Shown piece by piece: positions 48,481-60,403 of a DNA stretch of 64,000 bases. Below the pieces are notes generated by a model that saw nothing but the letters and a program-made list of their open reading frames with translations, was not told the DNA's origin and did no database searches. Source of the stretch: Euglena gracilis (lineage: Eukaryota; Euglenida; Euglenophyceae; Euglenales); the NCBI GenBank assembly GCA_039621445.1, contig CP154956.1:43610437-43674436 (forward strand), written 5' to 3'. The position numbers and the translations under genes are program-made. Numbering within the stretch: the first letter of the stretch is position 1; each line of letters opens with the position of its first letter.

Positions 48481-51400
48481 ATGGAGGTAGGACCTGATCA
48501 ACCCTGCCCCCCCTGCCCATCTGCCTTCCTGGTCGGTACCCGGAAAATTTTCGGGTCCCCCACCCCCCACTCCAACTTTCCGCTCGGAATGTTGTGCAAA
48601 GTAGGAAAGGGTTCATGGGAAAGCTGGCAAGAAAACGTATTTTCGCCAGACCCTTCACTTTGCTTACCCCCCATGGAACTTTTGGTCCAAGCGGAAATCA
48701 AAATCCAAAATTTTTGTGCAAAAGTCAAAATTCTCATTGACACTGGTTGTCGCATTGCACTACTTTTTCGGTTCGGGTTGATACCAACCCCCCTCTTGGT
48801 GCAAGCCAAGAAGCCGATCAAAATTACGACGGCTGACAACACCCCCATGTGCGGTGGTGACTTGGGATGCTTTTTGGACATAGTCCTACCCCTCATCCCC
48901 AAGCACCACTCACACCCCCCCCAACCGCAAAATTTTCCGGATACCTGGGGATATGAATCCGGAATCCATGGTTCTGACGTAATCCTGGGATACCCCTTTT
49001 TACGTCAGCACCGGCTGGTAGTGGATTGCCACTCCCACGGTTTGCGCACATCACCATTCTCTTCACTTCCCCCCAAACCTTCATCACCCGTGGCGTCAAC
49101 CGCGACAGCCACCAATTTTTCCACACCGTTTTCGAAAACTTTTACCCCGTTACCAACCACACCAACCAACGTTTTCCACACCGGGTGTACCGAGAAAGTT
49201 CACCCCCTGCCCATTGACACACCAACTTCCGTTCCCCATGAGGCAGGGCAAGCGAGTAGCGGTACCCCCCTCGTTCCACTGGGTTACAAGACGAAAGCCC
49301 AAAGGCCTGAAGTACGTACGGTGTCGAGTAGTCGCCCAGCTGCACCAATACCCCGTTTTCCACCAGATGTATCGCTTTCAGATACATCTGTACACCCCCC
49401 AGCAGCTACAAAAGCGCATCCCAACTTTTACACACACCCCCACCAGACCAACATGCGCGACCAGGACCACTACTCCGACACTTCCTTCCAATGTGTGCAC
49501 TGTAGGAGAATTTCCGCCCAGCCAGATTTCGATTGTGGATGTCTAGTCCAAACACCAACACTAATCCCGATTTCGCGTAACCATACACTTGGTTGCGGAT
49601 CGCAATGCGCGACCGTACATCAAGTGCTCCAACAACGAGGTATTGCCTTGTTGTTTGGGACCGCGAAATCCGTGTCACACACCTCCCCCACCTCCATCTG
49701 GCATGATATGGACTGGGTATGCACCCATCCAACCCATCAACCCTTGGGAATGCCCCTTGGGAGTGTGGATGACACACCCTTGACCTATGTTTGCGGATCC
49801 CTGAATTGCGTTACCGCTCTTCAACCCGCGAACCAGGTCGACACATACGCGATGCGCGTATGGAACGCATTTAATTTTGGTCAATACCGTATTTTGGAGG
49901 AATGGTTCTCCAAAATCGCGGCTTTGGCTGATTCCTTCGATTTGTCGTTGGAAATTGATGCGTTCTCATCAAAAGCGCATGCGCGCTTGTCGCGATATTG
50001 GTCGCGACATACCAACGCATTTCTTAAATTCTGGGGTGATACGGTGCTATGGATGCACCCTCCCCCAAAACTTATCCCGGATGTGGTGGAGAAAATCCTC
50101 CGCGATGAAGCGCGAGGAGCTCTCCTCATACCCGTCAATCCGAATGCGGATTGGTTTCACCAACTATCCTATGTGTGTTTTCATTGGTGGGATTTACCCG
50201 CTGATGTACCACTATTTGAGGATTTTTGTGGTATATTATTACCACCTGTTAAAGAAATCATTTTTCGCGTTTGTTTCTTCGACGCATTCGGAATATCCGA
50301 TGTGCGTGTGCCAAGATACCTTGGTACCAATGGGGATGCCACACCCTCAACGCAGATTTCTGCGGTCATTGAGAGTGCGGACCAACACCCAAAGTCTGCT
50401 GATTATTGTTCGCGAATTGCTCGCGAATTCCATGGTGTACTGGATAATCCAGTTTACGCCTGCGACATCGACCCCGCGATTCGCGGTCCGTTCGGTGTTT
50501 GCAAAATCGAGCTCAAGGATGGCGCTAAACCTATGCACCGGAAATTCTTCCGTTGTTCGGGTGAACGCGAACAGGCTCTCAACGAGATGATTGAGAAGCT
50601 CATCCAGCGGAAGTGGATTATCCCTTCCAAGAGCGAGTGGACATCACAAGCTTTTGTGGTGCCCAAACCCGCTGACCAGTCTGGTCAGAAGAAGTGGAGA
50701 CTGGTGCTGGATTACCGGTACCTGAACTCCCAAACGAAGGATGACCCCTTCCCGTTACCGCTGATCGAGGATTTGATCACAAAACAATCGGATAACCGGT
50801 TGTGGTCAATCTTTGATCTGGAAGACGGTTTCCATCAGATGCATTTGCATCCTGATTCGCAACCGTACACGGCATTCGTGACATCCAAGGGTGTGTACCA
50901 ATGGACGGTACTCCCCATGGGTGTTAAGAATGGCCCAGCCATGTTTCAACGCATGATCCAGTGGGTTTTGCGCGATTTACCGTTTGCTCTGGTGTACATC
51001 GATGATGTACTGGTGGGAACCCAACCGCCATCCGCGAAATCGGGCGAGGATATCCTCGACCCGCATTATCGCGATGTGCGCGCGGTATTATCCGCGTTCC
51101 AAAAGCATGTGCTTTTTGTGAAGGGTTCCAAAATGCACCTGTTTCGCAAAATTATTAAGTTTTGCGGACACATCCTGAGCAACGGGCAGCGTAAAGCCGC
51201 ACCCAGTAAGATGGAGGCCATTAAGAAATGGACTCCTGAGGTCATTAAGACCTTAACGCATTTAAAGGGATTTTTGGGATTAGCCCAATACTACGCGATT
51301 TACATGAAAGATTTCGCGAAAATCGCGGTACCCCTAACCCGACAACTCAAAAATCGGACACCCGATAACGCAAAAGTCATTTGGGATGACCAAATGCGCG

Positions 51401-53562
51401 AGGCCTTGAATAAAATCAAGGACTTGCTCCTCGAGAACGTGGTTCTCGATATCGCGGATCCATACAAACCGTATGTCCTGGAGGTCGACAGCAGCGATTA
51501 CGCTGTTGGCGGGGTTCTTAGCCAGCATAATGCGGCGAATGAACTCCGACCTGTGGCTTTCTTCAGCAGGAAGCTACAGGGCGACAACGGGAAAGGACAG
51601 GTTAAATGGAGCATTCGCGAAAAGGAGACATATGCCATTGTGCTAATTCTCCAGAAGTTCCGCAGCTGGATAGCCAGCAGCTTGGTCCAGATACTAGTGT
51701 TGACGGATCATGAGAGCCTTCAACACTGGTATACCGAGGACCTGAACAAGGCCATGTCATCAGTGGGCAGAAGATGCCGATGGCATGAGTTCTTGAGCCA
51801 GTTTAACCTGGTGGTAGTTTATACCCCAGGTCATACGCAAAAAGTTGCGGATCCTCTCAGCCGAGCCCCCTGGTATTATCCTGGGAACCCGGATGAGGGT
51901 GATGCGACTTTTCATGGCAGCCATGAGGCTGACCAGTTCGCACGTCGATCCGACGCTGCGGACAACATGCTCGATTCACTACCGGTTTCCCGGGTGTATC
52001 GCAGCATCGCCATTTCACCATTGCGTGGAAGGCGCCGGCGTGGACGCACTGCCGGACCCCGTCGCATTACGCGTACGGAAACTCCTACCCCCCTATTTTT
52101 CCGCGAATGGGATTATTCGCGTGACCCTATTTATAGTACCATTGTGAATAGACTTCGTAATGGTGAATCCATAGAGAATTACTCTCTATCACCATTGCGG
52201 CTTATTTTCCGGAATGATTCTGGTTATAAATATTGTATACCCCAAGACCTGGTTGATGATGTGATTTTGAGCTATCACAACCATGGTCACCCTGGGGCCC
52301 CCAAACTTCTTTCACTAGTGGGTCGCAGATATTGCACAACCCTGAGTGAAAAAGAATTATATTCGCGCTGTTTGCGAATTTCGCAACGGTGCCAAATTTG
52401 TCAGGCTGTGAAACCGCGCAGAGGTACCCCCCCTGGTACGATGGACTTTTTCCCCGTACCACCTGACATTTTTACATCCCTCTGCATGGATTTTCTCGAA
52501 CTTGAACCTTGCAAAGGATCAGATGACAAAATTTACGATTACGTTTTTGTTGTCGTCTGTCGGCTGAGTGGGTACATAGTAGCCATTCCATGCCGGAAAG
52601 CAGGGTTGACAGCCCAAATTTTGGCATCCATATTCCTGGAGAAATGCATCTGCTTAATGGGTTTACCGAACGAAATCGTGAGTGATCAAGATCACTTGAT
52701 CTCTTCGCGGTTTTTCACAACTTTGTGCGGTTTACTCGGCATTGAGCAGCATTTTTCCATTATATACCGCCCGAAAGGCAATGGTAGAGCCGAGGCAGCC
52801 GTGAAATCCGTTGTCAATATGCTTCGCCTTTCACTGGCTGACTCGGGTAAGAATTGGTTATCCGTTCTTCATTGGTGTTTATTTTACATCAATACCTTGC
52901 CAGGGTTGGTATTACCACACTCACCGTACAAAATTGTTTTCGGACGAGACCCTCCGGCCATAGGGGATATCCCCTCGGAGAGACCCGCCCGAAGTAGCGT
53001 CAGCTGTGAAACGTGGTTTGCAGAAGTGGAATCACTCCGCTCTGCAGTCCAATCACGTATCACAGAAATTCATTCCAACAAACGGAAATCGTTTTTGCAG
53101 AACTTCAACACACCTGTGTATAGTCCAGGTGACCGCGTGTGGGTACGGAATAACCGCACCCGCATGCAATCTTCCAAGCTAGATCCTCTTTGGCTCGGCC
53201 CATGCGAAATTTTGGAGAGGTTAGGTAGTAGCGGGCGATATAAAGTTGCCTTGCCCAACGGGATTGAGGACGTCCATATGGACGACTTCAAACCGTACCT
53301 AAGCCCCCCAGACGGAAAAGCTATCCCCTGCCTATATTTCAAGCCCCGTTCCAGATTACCTGAAACGGACGACTTTGTGGTCGATAAGATAATAGACCAC
53401 AAGGTCGACAGGGGTGTGCACTACTGGAAAGTTCGCTGGAAAGGGTATGGGCCAGAGGAGGACACTTGGGAGCCAGCATCCAGTTTTGTTGGATATGTCC
53501 AACAGGATTGGAAGCTGTGGAACAAGCGCAATAACATAGACATAAACATAAACACTTTCTGA
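48481..53562 (+). CDS. pol: Pol polyprotein, intact: PR, DAM-like, RT, RNase H, IN, chromodomain
   Basis: 1,693 aa from the first ATG after UAG. Protease ILIDTG near residue 88; Cys cluster CVHC...CGC; DAM-like module around residues 440-600 ([23 protein letters not shown]); [19 protein letters not shown] and YIDD at 839-842; RNase [32 protein letters not shown]; integrase [11 protein letters not shown]...CQICQ, then D in [10 protein letters not shown] in EIVSDQDH, E in GRAEAAVKS; chromodomain at ~53,368-53,530 with [17 protein letters not shown]. All catalytic motifs are present, so this copy could supply enzyme in trans. Most of its differences from element 1 fall in the Pro/Thr linkers. 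Confidence 0.95.
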   Translation: MEVGPDQPCPPCPSAFLVGTRKIFGSPTPHSNFPLGMLCKVGKGSWESWQENVFSPDPSLCLPPMELLVQAEIKIQNFCAKVKILIDTGCRIALLFRFGLIPTPLLVQAKKPIKITTADNTPMCGGDLGCFLDIVLPLIPKHHSHPPQPQNFPDTWGYESGIHGSDVILGYPFLRQHRLVVDCHSHGLRTSPFSSLPPKPSSPVASTATATNFSTPFSKTFTPLPTTPTNVFHTGCTEKVHPLPIDTPTSVPHEAGQASSGTPLVPLGYKTKAQRPEVRTVSSSRPAAPIPRFPPDVSLSDTSVHPPAATKAHPNFYTHPHQTNMRDQDHYSDTSFQCVHCRRISAQPDFDCGCLVQTPTLIPISRNHTLGCGSQCATVHQVLQQRGIALLFGTAKSVSHTSPTSIWHDMDWVCTHPTHQPLGMPLGSVDDTPLTYVCGSLNCVTALQPANQVDTYAMRVWNAFNFGQYRILEEWFSKIAALADSFDLSLEIDAFSSKAHARLSRYWSRHTNAFLKFWGDTVLWMHPPPKLIPDVVEKILRDEARGALLIPVNPNADWFHQLSYVCFHWWDLPADVPLFEDFCGILLPPVKEIIFRVCFFDAFGISDVRVPRYLGTNGDATPSTQISAVIESADQHPKSADYCSRIAREFHGVLDNPVYACDIDPAIRGPFGVCKIELKDGAKPMHRKFFRCSGEREQALNEMIEKLIQRKWIIPSKSEWTSQAFVVPKPADQSGQKKWRLVLDYRYLNSQTKDDPFPLPLIEDLITKQSDNRLWSIFDLEDGFHQMHLHPDSQPYTAFVTSKGVYQWTVLPMGVKNGPAMFQRMIQWVLRDLPFALVYIDDVLVGTQPPSAKSGEDILDPHYRDVRAVLSAFQKHVLFVKGSKMHLFRKIIKFCGHILSNGQRKAAPSKMEAIKKWTPEVIKTLTHLKGFLGLAQYYAIYMKDFAKIAVPLTRQLKNRTPDNAKVIWDDQMREALNKIKDLLLENVVLDIADPYKPYVLEVDSSDYAVGGVLSQHNAANELRPVAFFSRKLQGDNGKGQVKWSIREKETYAIVLILQKFRSWIASSLVQILVLTDHESLQHWYTEDLNKAMSSVGRRCRWHEFLSQFNLVVVYTPGHTQKVADPLSRAPWYYPGNPDEGDATFHGSHEADQFARRSDAADNMLDSLPVSRVYRSIAISPLRGRRRRGRTAGPRRITRTETPTPLFFREWDYSRDPIYSTIVNRLRNGESIENYSLSPLRLIFRNDSGYKYCIPQDLVDDVILSYHNHGHPGAPKLLSLVGRRYCTTLSEKELYSRCLRISQRCQICQAVKPRRGTPPGTMDFFPVPPDIFTSLCMDFLELEPCKGSDDKIYDYVFVVVCRLSGYIVAIPCRKAGLTAQILASIFLEKCICLMGLPNEIVSDQDHLISSRFFTTLCGLLGIEQHFSIIYRPKGNGRAEAAVKSVVNMLRLSLADSGKNWLSVLHWCLFYINTLPGLVLPHSPYKIVFGRDPPAIGDIPSERPARSSVSCETWFAEVESLRSAVQSRITEIHSNKRKSFLQNFNTPVYSPGDRVWVRNNRTRMQSSKLDPLWLGPCEILERLGSSGRYKVALPNGIEDVHMDDFKPYLSPPDGKAIPCLYFKPRSRLPETDDFVVDKIIDHKVDRGVHYWKVRWKGYGPEEDTWEPASSFVGYVQQDWKLWNKRNNIDININTF

Positions 53563-53635
53563 AACGATTTCGTTTTGGAGAATGCGTGTGTTTTATGTGA
53601 ATGTTTCGCGTTTATACCCCCCCTGCACTTCATTA

Positions 53636-53656
53636 TTTCTCTATCTTTCTCGCAGA
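53636..53656 (+). promoter_or_regulatory. splice acceptor-like site before ORF3, element 2
   Basis: TTTCTCTATCTTTCTCGCAG ends at 53,655, 101 bases before the ORF3 ATG, in the same position as in element 1. Confidence 0.55.
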
Positions 53657-53756
53657 GTTTTGATTAAGATAGAAGCCTTGCTTTTTCAGTGCTCTCGCAC
53701 TCAAAGCGACTGACAACAAGGTTACCCTTAGTTGTCGTCGTCGTTCGGGTAGCATC

Positions 53757-56700
53757 ATGCTGCCTGGGCGCGGACCTGGACCAGGTCCACCATGGCCGCA
53801 GCCTTCTGGCGCGCCATACCCCCAGTACCCTCAGTATGCTGAGGCCCCGATTCCGGGTGCCCCACATGCTGAGAGGGTTTCAGCCCCGGTATTCGCCGCG
53901 GCTACCAGCAGCCGGTCCGCATATGCGGTACCAGATCCATCTGCCGTCCAGCAGCCGGCACCTCAGCCACCAGCGCAGCGCAGATCGCGCCTGCCCCCGT
54001 ATGCGGGAGAGATGATCTTCCGCACTACGGAGACGTTGGAGCGGGCGATGCGTATGTGCGCACACCCCCCAACGGAGCCCTTTATGCAAGCCCTTTGGGA
54101 TGCATACTGTGCTCAGCTGTTGGTGGTAGCCAACACCCCTGTGGCTCAGTGGTGTCCCTGTGGTCAGGCCCTGATGACAGGGAGACGGTATTTCTCGTCG
54201 GCATCCGATTCCGGCTTCGAACCCGGCGAGACCATGATGGATCTGGGCGTGTATGTGCCGCCCATGCTGCAAACGCAGACGCCGGTGGGATCCCACACCG
54301 TGCATATGCGTGAGCACACGCCCCCACCGGTAGGTGAGGCTGTGCATGTCCCACCTGGGATGACGAGAATTTTTGCTCGCCCGCCCTCGCCGCAGCGAAT
54401 GCCGCCGCGCGAGCCGCCAGCGGAGCAATTTGTCTCGCGGTACGCGACGCACGCGGATTACCCGCGCGGCGCACGCGTGCTCCCAGCCGGACAGTCGGAC
54501 GTGCCCCCTGAGGCATACGTCCAACACATGTTCATGCACTGGATGCCACAAGCATCACCGGTCGCCCCTGTCCCTGGCGTTGAGCCACGGAGGCGGGAGG
54601 AGCCCATAGTGGTGGAGGATGAACCTCCCCACCGTGAGGCAGCCGGACCGCCCAGTGCAGCCCCTGTCCAGACTGGGGATGTTCCCCGTCGGCAGGAGGC
54701 TTCCTACTACCACATGGCGCCTCCCGGAACCGAGCAGGATGAGCTTGCTCGGCATTTCCTGCAGGAGCCAGTATTCACGTCTGAAGAGCACCGGGCGAGG
54801 TATTACTCTTCGCTGGCCGCCCTTCAGGGTCGTGGATACACCCCGTACCATCCGTACCAACCGCAGCTGCGGGTGGCGACCCCGGTATTACCCGGTGAGC
54901 CCCCGGCAGGAGCGGCAGGATTACCTGCCACCCTGAAGCGCGATAGGGCTACGGAGAACCTTACTCCACAGCCCAGGCGACCCAGCCCACGGGACGCGGA
55001 AGGCGGTGCGGCAATGCAGGTGGAAGCCAGCCAGGATACCCCGGCTGGGCAACCACCGGCAGTGGCACAGGCAGCGATGAGCCGTCCTGTTGCCGCAATG
55101 CCACCGCCGATCCCTCCGGTATGGAAGGAGCCGCGACCCCCTACGCCGAAACCAAGCCCACGCCAGGCTCCTAGCCAGCGCCCAGCCGCGCCGTCATCGC
55201 GACGTGCAGCGGAACGGCAAGGTCCCTCCCCAGAGATGGAATGGGAAGGTACCGAACCGACTCCTGCCGCACCGAACGCCCGACCCTCTGGTATTCGCCA
55301 GACAGGGAAGGAAAAAGGTAAGGCTGAGGGCAAAGGCAAGGGAGAAGGCAAAGGCGTGGCCGGCAAAGGTAAGGGTGAGGGCAAGGGTAAGGGTACAGCC
55401 CGTGAGGAGGAGGAAGAACCAGCAGAAGTCCTCTCGGACTTTGAGCAAATGCTCAGGTTCAAGGAGGAGCTGGAGGACGAAGGCTGGCGAATGCAGCATG
55501 ATTACCATGTTGCAGGAAACCGCCCCGTCACCCCTCCGGAAGCAGTCATCGAGGTGGTATTACACCACACCGAAAACCGAGTCAGACAATTCCATTACGG
55601 AATTGACCTGTACGCCCTCGAAGGTGAAGGTGGCAGACCCTTGCTGGATATCCAGCCGGGTTTCTGGGAACTCTGGTTTTGGCTGGGATACCCCTGCCAG
55701 AACTGGGGTCTCTTCAGCGACTCCACTGGCCGCAGTTACCTGCACCAGTTAGGTTTTCGGGACCAGCATGTGTTGGCCCGAAGGCTGAAGGCAATCTTCG
55801 ACTGTATTCACACAGTCGGGCCCCTCGGTGTGCAGTGGAAATACTACCCACTGAACCCCGACATCGAACGCCTGATCGAGGTGTTGTGGTGCAACAACCT
55901 CCAGGTGTGGCTGGTGAGCCATTACGGCTCCACCTTCCGCGTTAAGCGCGTTTCCCTGGCTTACCCACAGAGGTATGACCTCTGTTGTAAGTATTGCCGG
56001 CAGGAATTTCCTGTCGACTTCTGGGGATTCGGCGTACGCGGAAGTCCTCCACCGCCTCGGGATAACCCGGGCCTGGAGATGGGACGCCGCATGCTTATGC
56101 ATGTGTGCCGCGACGCCCCGGATGTCCAGGGCAAAAGTCGCCGCGTCCATAAGCAGCGTATTTTTATGCTGCAACAGTTCTGGTGGCGAGCCTGGACCAC
56201 CTACGTCATGGAGGTGTATATACATCTCCGTGACCCCCAGGACGACAGACCTGGTATGGAAAGTCTGCCACCAGACTACGGCGACCCCGTTGAGGGACCC
56301 CGTCGTCGTCGGGTTATCGCTGACCTGCGCCCCAACTGGCACCTGGCCGGGATAGACCTGGAGGAACATTTGAGGCGACAGTTTGGCGGTACCCTCGACA
56401 GGGAGGTATTCCTCCAGCTGATGACTTACCCGAAGGCCATCCTCGACCTGGGTATGCCGATTCTGGCATGCGTGCAGGAGTTCGAGGAGGGCTTTTTCGA
56501 GGTCTGGGAAGACACGCGTTACCGCGGCTTCCTGGGCCCGAACAGGCCTGCAAACGCTTGGGTGCAGCCATCATGGCCGCCACCCTGGCCCAACAGCGCG
56601 AGTAGCAGTACGCTGGCCTTTTACAGGCTGGCGGATGCCCAGGGATGCCGATGGCACCCCGATGATCCTCGTTTGCCCGAGGATCTGCGCGCCTTCATCG

Positions 56701-58133
56701 CCCCAGAGGATGAACCTCTGGCGCGAAGGAGACGGGAGGCGTCAGTCGCTTCCACCACCGCGATTCCGCGGCGGGAGGAACGCGACCGCAGCCCCTCCGT
56801 CACCATACTGGAGGCCCTGCCGCCGTCTCCGACAGGAACGGCTGTATCCTTCGTCTGTGCCCCGCGAGCGGCAGGGGAACGATCGGTTTCCCCGGCTCCC
56901 GCGGCGGCTTCCGTCTGTCCACCGGTAGGTGGAGACCAGGAACTACCTGAGGAGGTAGGTGAGAACGTGGAGGATATCCTCTACGCTGCTCTGCATGCTC
57001 CGGCACAGCCTCGGCCAGACGAAGCACCCGCAGGGGATATACCTGTGGCTGCAACGCCTGTCCCGACGGCTGAGCCTCCAGCCGAGGTGACTGGTATGGT
57101 CGTCGAGGATATCCTCGAAGAACCTGCCAGTCCCACAGCACGCACCTCGTTAGGAGGCCGTGTGCTCGGCGCCGTGGTCACTGGCATTACTGCCGTGGCT
57201 GCTGCACTAACGCCACGAGGTGGAGGTGTAGCATCAAGCTCCGCCGCTGAGGTCGTGGAGACACCAGATGTCGGTGTCCCCACACCCCCATCTCCGGCAA
57301 CAGTGCAACCACCTTCAGGGGATGAACCCCAGCCGACAGAGCCATCTGTCGCACCGGCTACAGCGGAGGATCAACCTGCTGTAGCACCTGCGCCAGCGGT
57401 TGTGGAGGATCAACCTCCTAGACCGGATGTCGAAATGGAAGTGGAGGAGATACCCCCACGACCACCGACACCGCGCAGGGTCCCTGCCGCCCCGAGGACA
57501 ATGGCAGAGTTTGTGGGAGCACCAGCGCCTGTGGAAGCACCGATTCCGGTGACGACCACAGTGCCACGCCTCGTCGGACAGGATGAACCTGTTCGGCGAC
57601 GGCCTGCTGAACAACCCGAGGAACGAATGCCAACCCCTCGGAGCGTCATGCGCGACCCAGCGGTAAGTATGCCCGCTTCGCCCAGACGGCAAACGTCTAC
57701 TCCGGCACCATCGGCTCCTGATACCAGGAGTAAGCCGCAGGCGTCGTCTCCTGATTCCGGGAGTGCGAAGCCGAAAGGAGGCAAATCGGGTGCTGCACCC
57801 TGTAAGCCCCCTTCCAAAGGCGGTGATGGGAAACCACCACCGAAAGGTGGCGCTGGAGGTCAGACTGGCGGACAGCCGAAAGGCCCTACGACAATGCACG
57901 ACTATTCGGCCGTTGCATCGTCCGGGTACGGCCAGAGCAAACCGAAAGGTAAGGCTCGTGGTCGACAGGCCCAATCTTCCGCCGGATCGACGGATGAGGA
58001 GCAGGATGAACCTGCTTCACCTCCTGTGTCTGCGGATGCCCAGCTCTGGACCCAGGATATCCTGACCAGACTAGGCACCGTGGAAGAGAGGACGAAGAAA
58101 CTGGGTGCTATTGGCACCAGAAAGGGTCACTGA
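53757..58133 (+). CDS. ORF3 part 1, element 2
   Basis: 1,458 aa: Pro-rich N-terminus, Lys/Gly-rich basic run (GKGKGEGKG) near residue 520-545, conserved folded region (GFWELWFWLGYPCQNWGLF, VQWKYYPLN, CKYC, DFWGFGVRG, LMHVC), and an acidic Pro-rich linker with EDEP-like repeats. The start MLPGRGPGPG corresponds to that of element 1. The linker differs strongly from element 1 while the folded blocks are conserved, as expected for a protein under selection. The frame is lost near 58,100-58,133, just before the C-terminal zinc module. Confidence 0.85.
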   Translation: MLPGRGPGPGPPWPQPSGAPYPQYPQYAEAPIPGAPHAERVSAPVFAAATSSRSAYAVPDPSAVQQPAPQPPAQRRSRLPPYAGEMIFRTTETLERAMRMCAHPPTEPFMQALWDAYCAQLLVVANTPVAQWCPCGQALMTGRRYFSSASDSGFEPGETMMDLGVYVPPMLQTQTPVGSHTVHMREHTPPPVGEAVHVPPGMTRIFARPPSPQRMPPREPPAEQFVSRYATHADYPRGARVLPAGQSDVPPEAYVQHMFMHWMPQASPVAPVPGVEPRRREEPIVVEDEPPHREAAGPPSAAPVQTGDVPRRQEASYYHMAPPGTEQDELARHFLQEPVFTSEEHRARYYSSLAALQGRGYTPYHPYQPQLRVATPVLPGEPPAGAAGLPATLKRDRATENLTPQPRRPSPRDAEGGAAMQVEASQDTPAGQPPAVAQAAMSRPVAAMPPPIPPVWKEPRPPTPKPSPRQAPSQRPAAPSSRRAAERQGPSPEMEWEGTEPTPAAPNARPSGIRQTGKEKGKAEGKGKGEGKGVAGKGKGEGKGKGTAREEEEEPAEVLSDFEQMLRFKEELEDEGWRMQHDYHVAGNRPVTPPEAVIEVVLHHTENRVRQFHYGIDLYALEGEGGRPLLDIQPGFWELWFWLGYPCQNWGLFSDSTGRSYLHQLGFRDQHVLARRLKAIFDCIHTVGPLGVQWKYYPLNPDIERLIEVLWCNNLQVWLVSHYGSTFRVKRVSLAYPQRYDLCCKYCRQEFPVDFWGFGVRGSPPPPRDNPGLEMGRRMLMHVCRDAPDVQGKSRRVHKQRIFMLQQFWWRAWTTYVMEVYIHLRDPQDDRPGMESLPPDYGDPVEGPRRRRVIADLRPNWHLAGIDLEEHLRRQFGGTLDREVFLQLMTYPKAILDLGMPILACVQEFEEGFFEVWEDTRYRGFLGPNRPANAWVQPSWPPPWPNSASSSTLAFYRLADAQGCRWHPDDPRLPEDLRAFIAPEDEPLARRRREASVASTTAIPRREERDRSPSVTILEALPPSPTGTAVSFVCAPRAAGERSVSPAPAAASVCPPVGGDQELPEEVGENVEDILYAALHAPAQPRPDEAPAGDIPVAATPVPTAEPPAEVTGMVVEDILEEPASPTARTSLGGRVLGAVVTGITAVAAALTPRGGGVASSSAAEVVETPDVGVPTPPSPATVQPPSGDEPQPTEPSVAPATAEDQPAVAPAPAVVEDQPPRPDVEMEVEEIPPRPPTPRRVPAAPRTMAEFVGAPAPVEAPIPVTTTVPRLVGQDEPVRRRPAEQPEERMPTPRSVMRDPAVSMPASPRRQTSTPAPSAPDTRSKPQASSPDSGSAKPKGGKSGAAPCKPPSKGGDGKPPPKGGAGGQTGGQPKGPTTMHDYSAVASSGYGQSKPKGKARGRQAQSSAGSTDEEQDEPASPPVSADAQLWTQDILTRLGTVEERTKKLGAIGTRKGH

Positions 58134-59275
58134 ATCGATGGATTCAGCCCCTCTTCGTCCGCGGAGAACCTTTCCACTATGTCCCGGAACATACCTGGAC
58201 ATTCTGGAATAGGCGCTCACCCAGAGTACTGGCACAGTACTTTGGCGAGGACTGCGTGTTGGATTTCCAGCACGGCACGTCCTTTGCCTGGACGTGCACC
58301 GTATGCCACCATGTGCGGCATAACCAACCGCTTGTGCATGTGTGCAAGCGGCAGGTGCAATCCTCGTGGTTCCATCACAGGGCATATGTGCCGAACTGTG
58401 TGGCGCTCGTATGTGGCGAGTGCCTGAATGCCTGGAAGCACAGCTTGAACTACTCCTACAGTGAGAATGCTCACGACAGGGATATCCCTGCCTTGTGCAT
58501 CAACTGTATAGGAGGCAAGTTCGTGCAGACTGCTGATGGAGCAGTCACCACCATTGTCCCCCAGCACTGGGAGACACTGGAGAAGTGGAAGAAGGAGTAC
58601 AAGCAGGTGGAAGGCCGCCTGAAGCACTCCGACTTCCGAAAGGTAGAAAGCTACCGCCACACGGGAATGGCCCGTGAGTTCCAGATCGACGCTGGGGCAA
58701 TGCGCCTCGCCGTCGAGGAACACGCCAAGGTAAGAATGCCTTACCTCTGGACTGATGGCGACTGGGAGACACAGGTTTACCCCCTGTTCTCCAAGCGTCA
58801 GCATGGCGGATACGCCTTGCCACTGTGGCCTCCTGAAGAACACGATTTGGTGGACTTCAGAGGTTGGTTGGCGGCTGTATTACGGCCCCATACCGCAAGA
58901 GCTCGGACAGCGAGGTGGATGTATGACATGAACTTCAAGCAGACCCCGGGGATGCCCCCGCAGGTGCCTGCGAATCACCCCCGGATGAATTACATCATCT
59001 GGCCGGTGATGCTCCCCAGAATTTTCTGGCGGCAGCTCCAACGGTATCTTCAGCATCATGCTGAACGTACCCAGGAGAAGCTGCCGGATAATTGGATCAA
59101 GGACTGGGAGACCCCTTCCTTTGATGTCAACGATCCGGAGCTCAACACCATCCGAAGTGAATCAGCTCCGCCGCGTTCCCCACGCCAACTGGAGTTGGTT
59201 GAGGACCCATTAGGGGACCCCCAACACGAGTACTGGCGTGAGGTCCGCGAACGTCCAGCCAATAAAGGCAGGTGA
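58107..59275 (+). CDS. ORF3 part 2 (shifted frame), element 2
   Basis: Reads on from LNRWIQPLF at ~58,130 in a frame shifted relative to part 1; the first ATG in this frame is 58,256. Contains SPRVLAQYFGED, the CTVC...LVHVC module, CVALVCGEC, ALCINC, and NHPRMNYIIWP, aligned end to end with the last ~330 residues of element 1 ORF3. The shift is most likely a one- or two-base indel. No slippery heptamer or structure argues for programmed frameshifting, and element 1 needs none. Confidence 0.85.
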
Positions 59276-60082
59276 GGTGCCTGGGAGTGCCAATGCGGCG
59301 TCTTTCAGGACCCTCGTCAGGTATTCGCCTGACACCCTGTTTGGGTATTCGCCCGAACACCCCCTTCGAAGACCCTTTGCGGTATTCGCCGCTAGTAAGT
59401 TCCCACCGGGATGCTGCCATGTGCAGGATTCCGTGCGCATGCATGCACACCCCTCTCCCCTCTCCCCTCTCGCGGGCGTGCGACACGCAGCGCACAGGGC
59501 CGACGGCCTCTTTTCCTTTCCCTTTCTTTTCTTTTCGGCCGTTTGAGGCCTTAAGGCTGCCAGACAGCACAACTTTTCTGGCCTAAGCCAACCCCCCACT
59601 CCTCTCTACTTTCCCCCCCGGGGCAAATGCTGTCGCCGGCAGTTGGTTTTGTAGAGTAGGACTTTCCTTTTGCGTGGTCAGGTTTGACTGGCCATGCGCC
59701 CTGCCCAGGTTTGACTGGTCAGAGGCCCCCTCCTTCCACACCCTCCCCATGGGTTTTCCTGGAATGCCCATGGACCAACCCCCGTGCATTTGGCACACCC
59801 AAACTGGGTGGATGGGTTTGCTTGGCAAGGAAACCTGCCAGCCCCATTTTCCCCAGTGGGCTATAATATACTATACCCCATAAGCCACCGCAAAATAGTT
59901 GAAACCATTTTGCGCGTTTTGGGCTTTTGGGTCCCCTCCTTTCCGCCCCCCCCTTTGAGTGGACCCCTGTGCGACGGAAAGGGCCCCTGTGGATGCGCCA
60001 GGGTGCACCTCCCACAGACCAGGTCTGTGTCCGAAATCCCTGTGGCCAGGATGCCTGGTCCAAAGGGGAAATCGGGCATAGC
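59276..60082 (+). other. 3' untranslated region of element 2
   Basis: Non-coding. Contains repeated GGTATTCGCC/GGGTATTCGCCCG mini-hairpins near 59,322-59,390 and blocks shared with the element 1 3' UTR. Confidence 0.7.
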
Positions 60083-60095
60083 CCTGGGAGGGGGA
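60083..60095 (+). promoter_or_regulatory. polypurine tract, element 2
   Basis: GGGAGGGGGA directly before the 3' LTR. Confidence 0.85.
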
Positions 60096-60403
60096 TGTGT
60101 ACCAGGCGTATGCTTCTGTCCCCTTCCGTTGAGGAAGTTAGGATGGAAGCAGATCCTATTAGGATCTCCTAATGGGTGCCCCTTCTCTCTCCACAGGTGG
60201 TATTCTTCTTTATACCTTTTCCTTCCTTTCCATCGGACCGGACTTGGTTATCCAGTCCGTCCTCCCTGCATTGCTCCGTGCTTTGCTTCTTGGGAAGTGG
60301 GAAAAGGGTTTTTACTGTTACTCTGATTTTTAGTTCCCAAGTAGGTGCGCCAAGGCGAAAGCGAAGGCTTTTGGGAAAGGGGAATTGGGAATCAGACGTA
60401 CAC
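60096..60403 (+). repeat. 3' LTR of element 2 (308 bp)
   Basis: Same as 43,568-43,875 on reading. Ends GTACAC then TCGACC. Confidence 0.95.

Larger units (their letters stand above)
43568..60403 (+). mobile_element. giant Ty3/gypsy chromovirus, element 2 (16,836 bp)
   Basis: Sister of element 1 with the same layout but clearly diverged sequence and shorter LTRs (308 bp). LTRs show no difference on reading. Pol is one uninterrupted frame. Gag is destroyed by two in-frame stops, a frameshift and a 273-bp MITE; ORF3 has one frameshift. It is therefore probably non-autonomous, yet its insertion is recent. It sits inside the GGTCGACC satellite. Confidence 0.95.

Noticed and set aside
58095-58260. 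Intron or programmed frameshift in element 2 ORF3
   Set aside because: Element 1 is continuous and there is no donor/acceptor pair or slippery heptamer; a small indel suffices.
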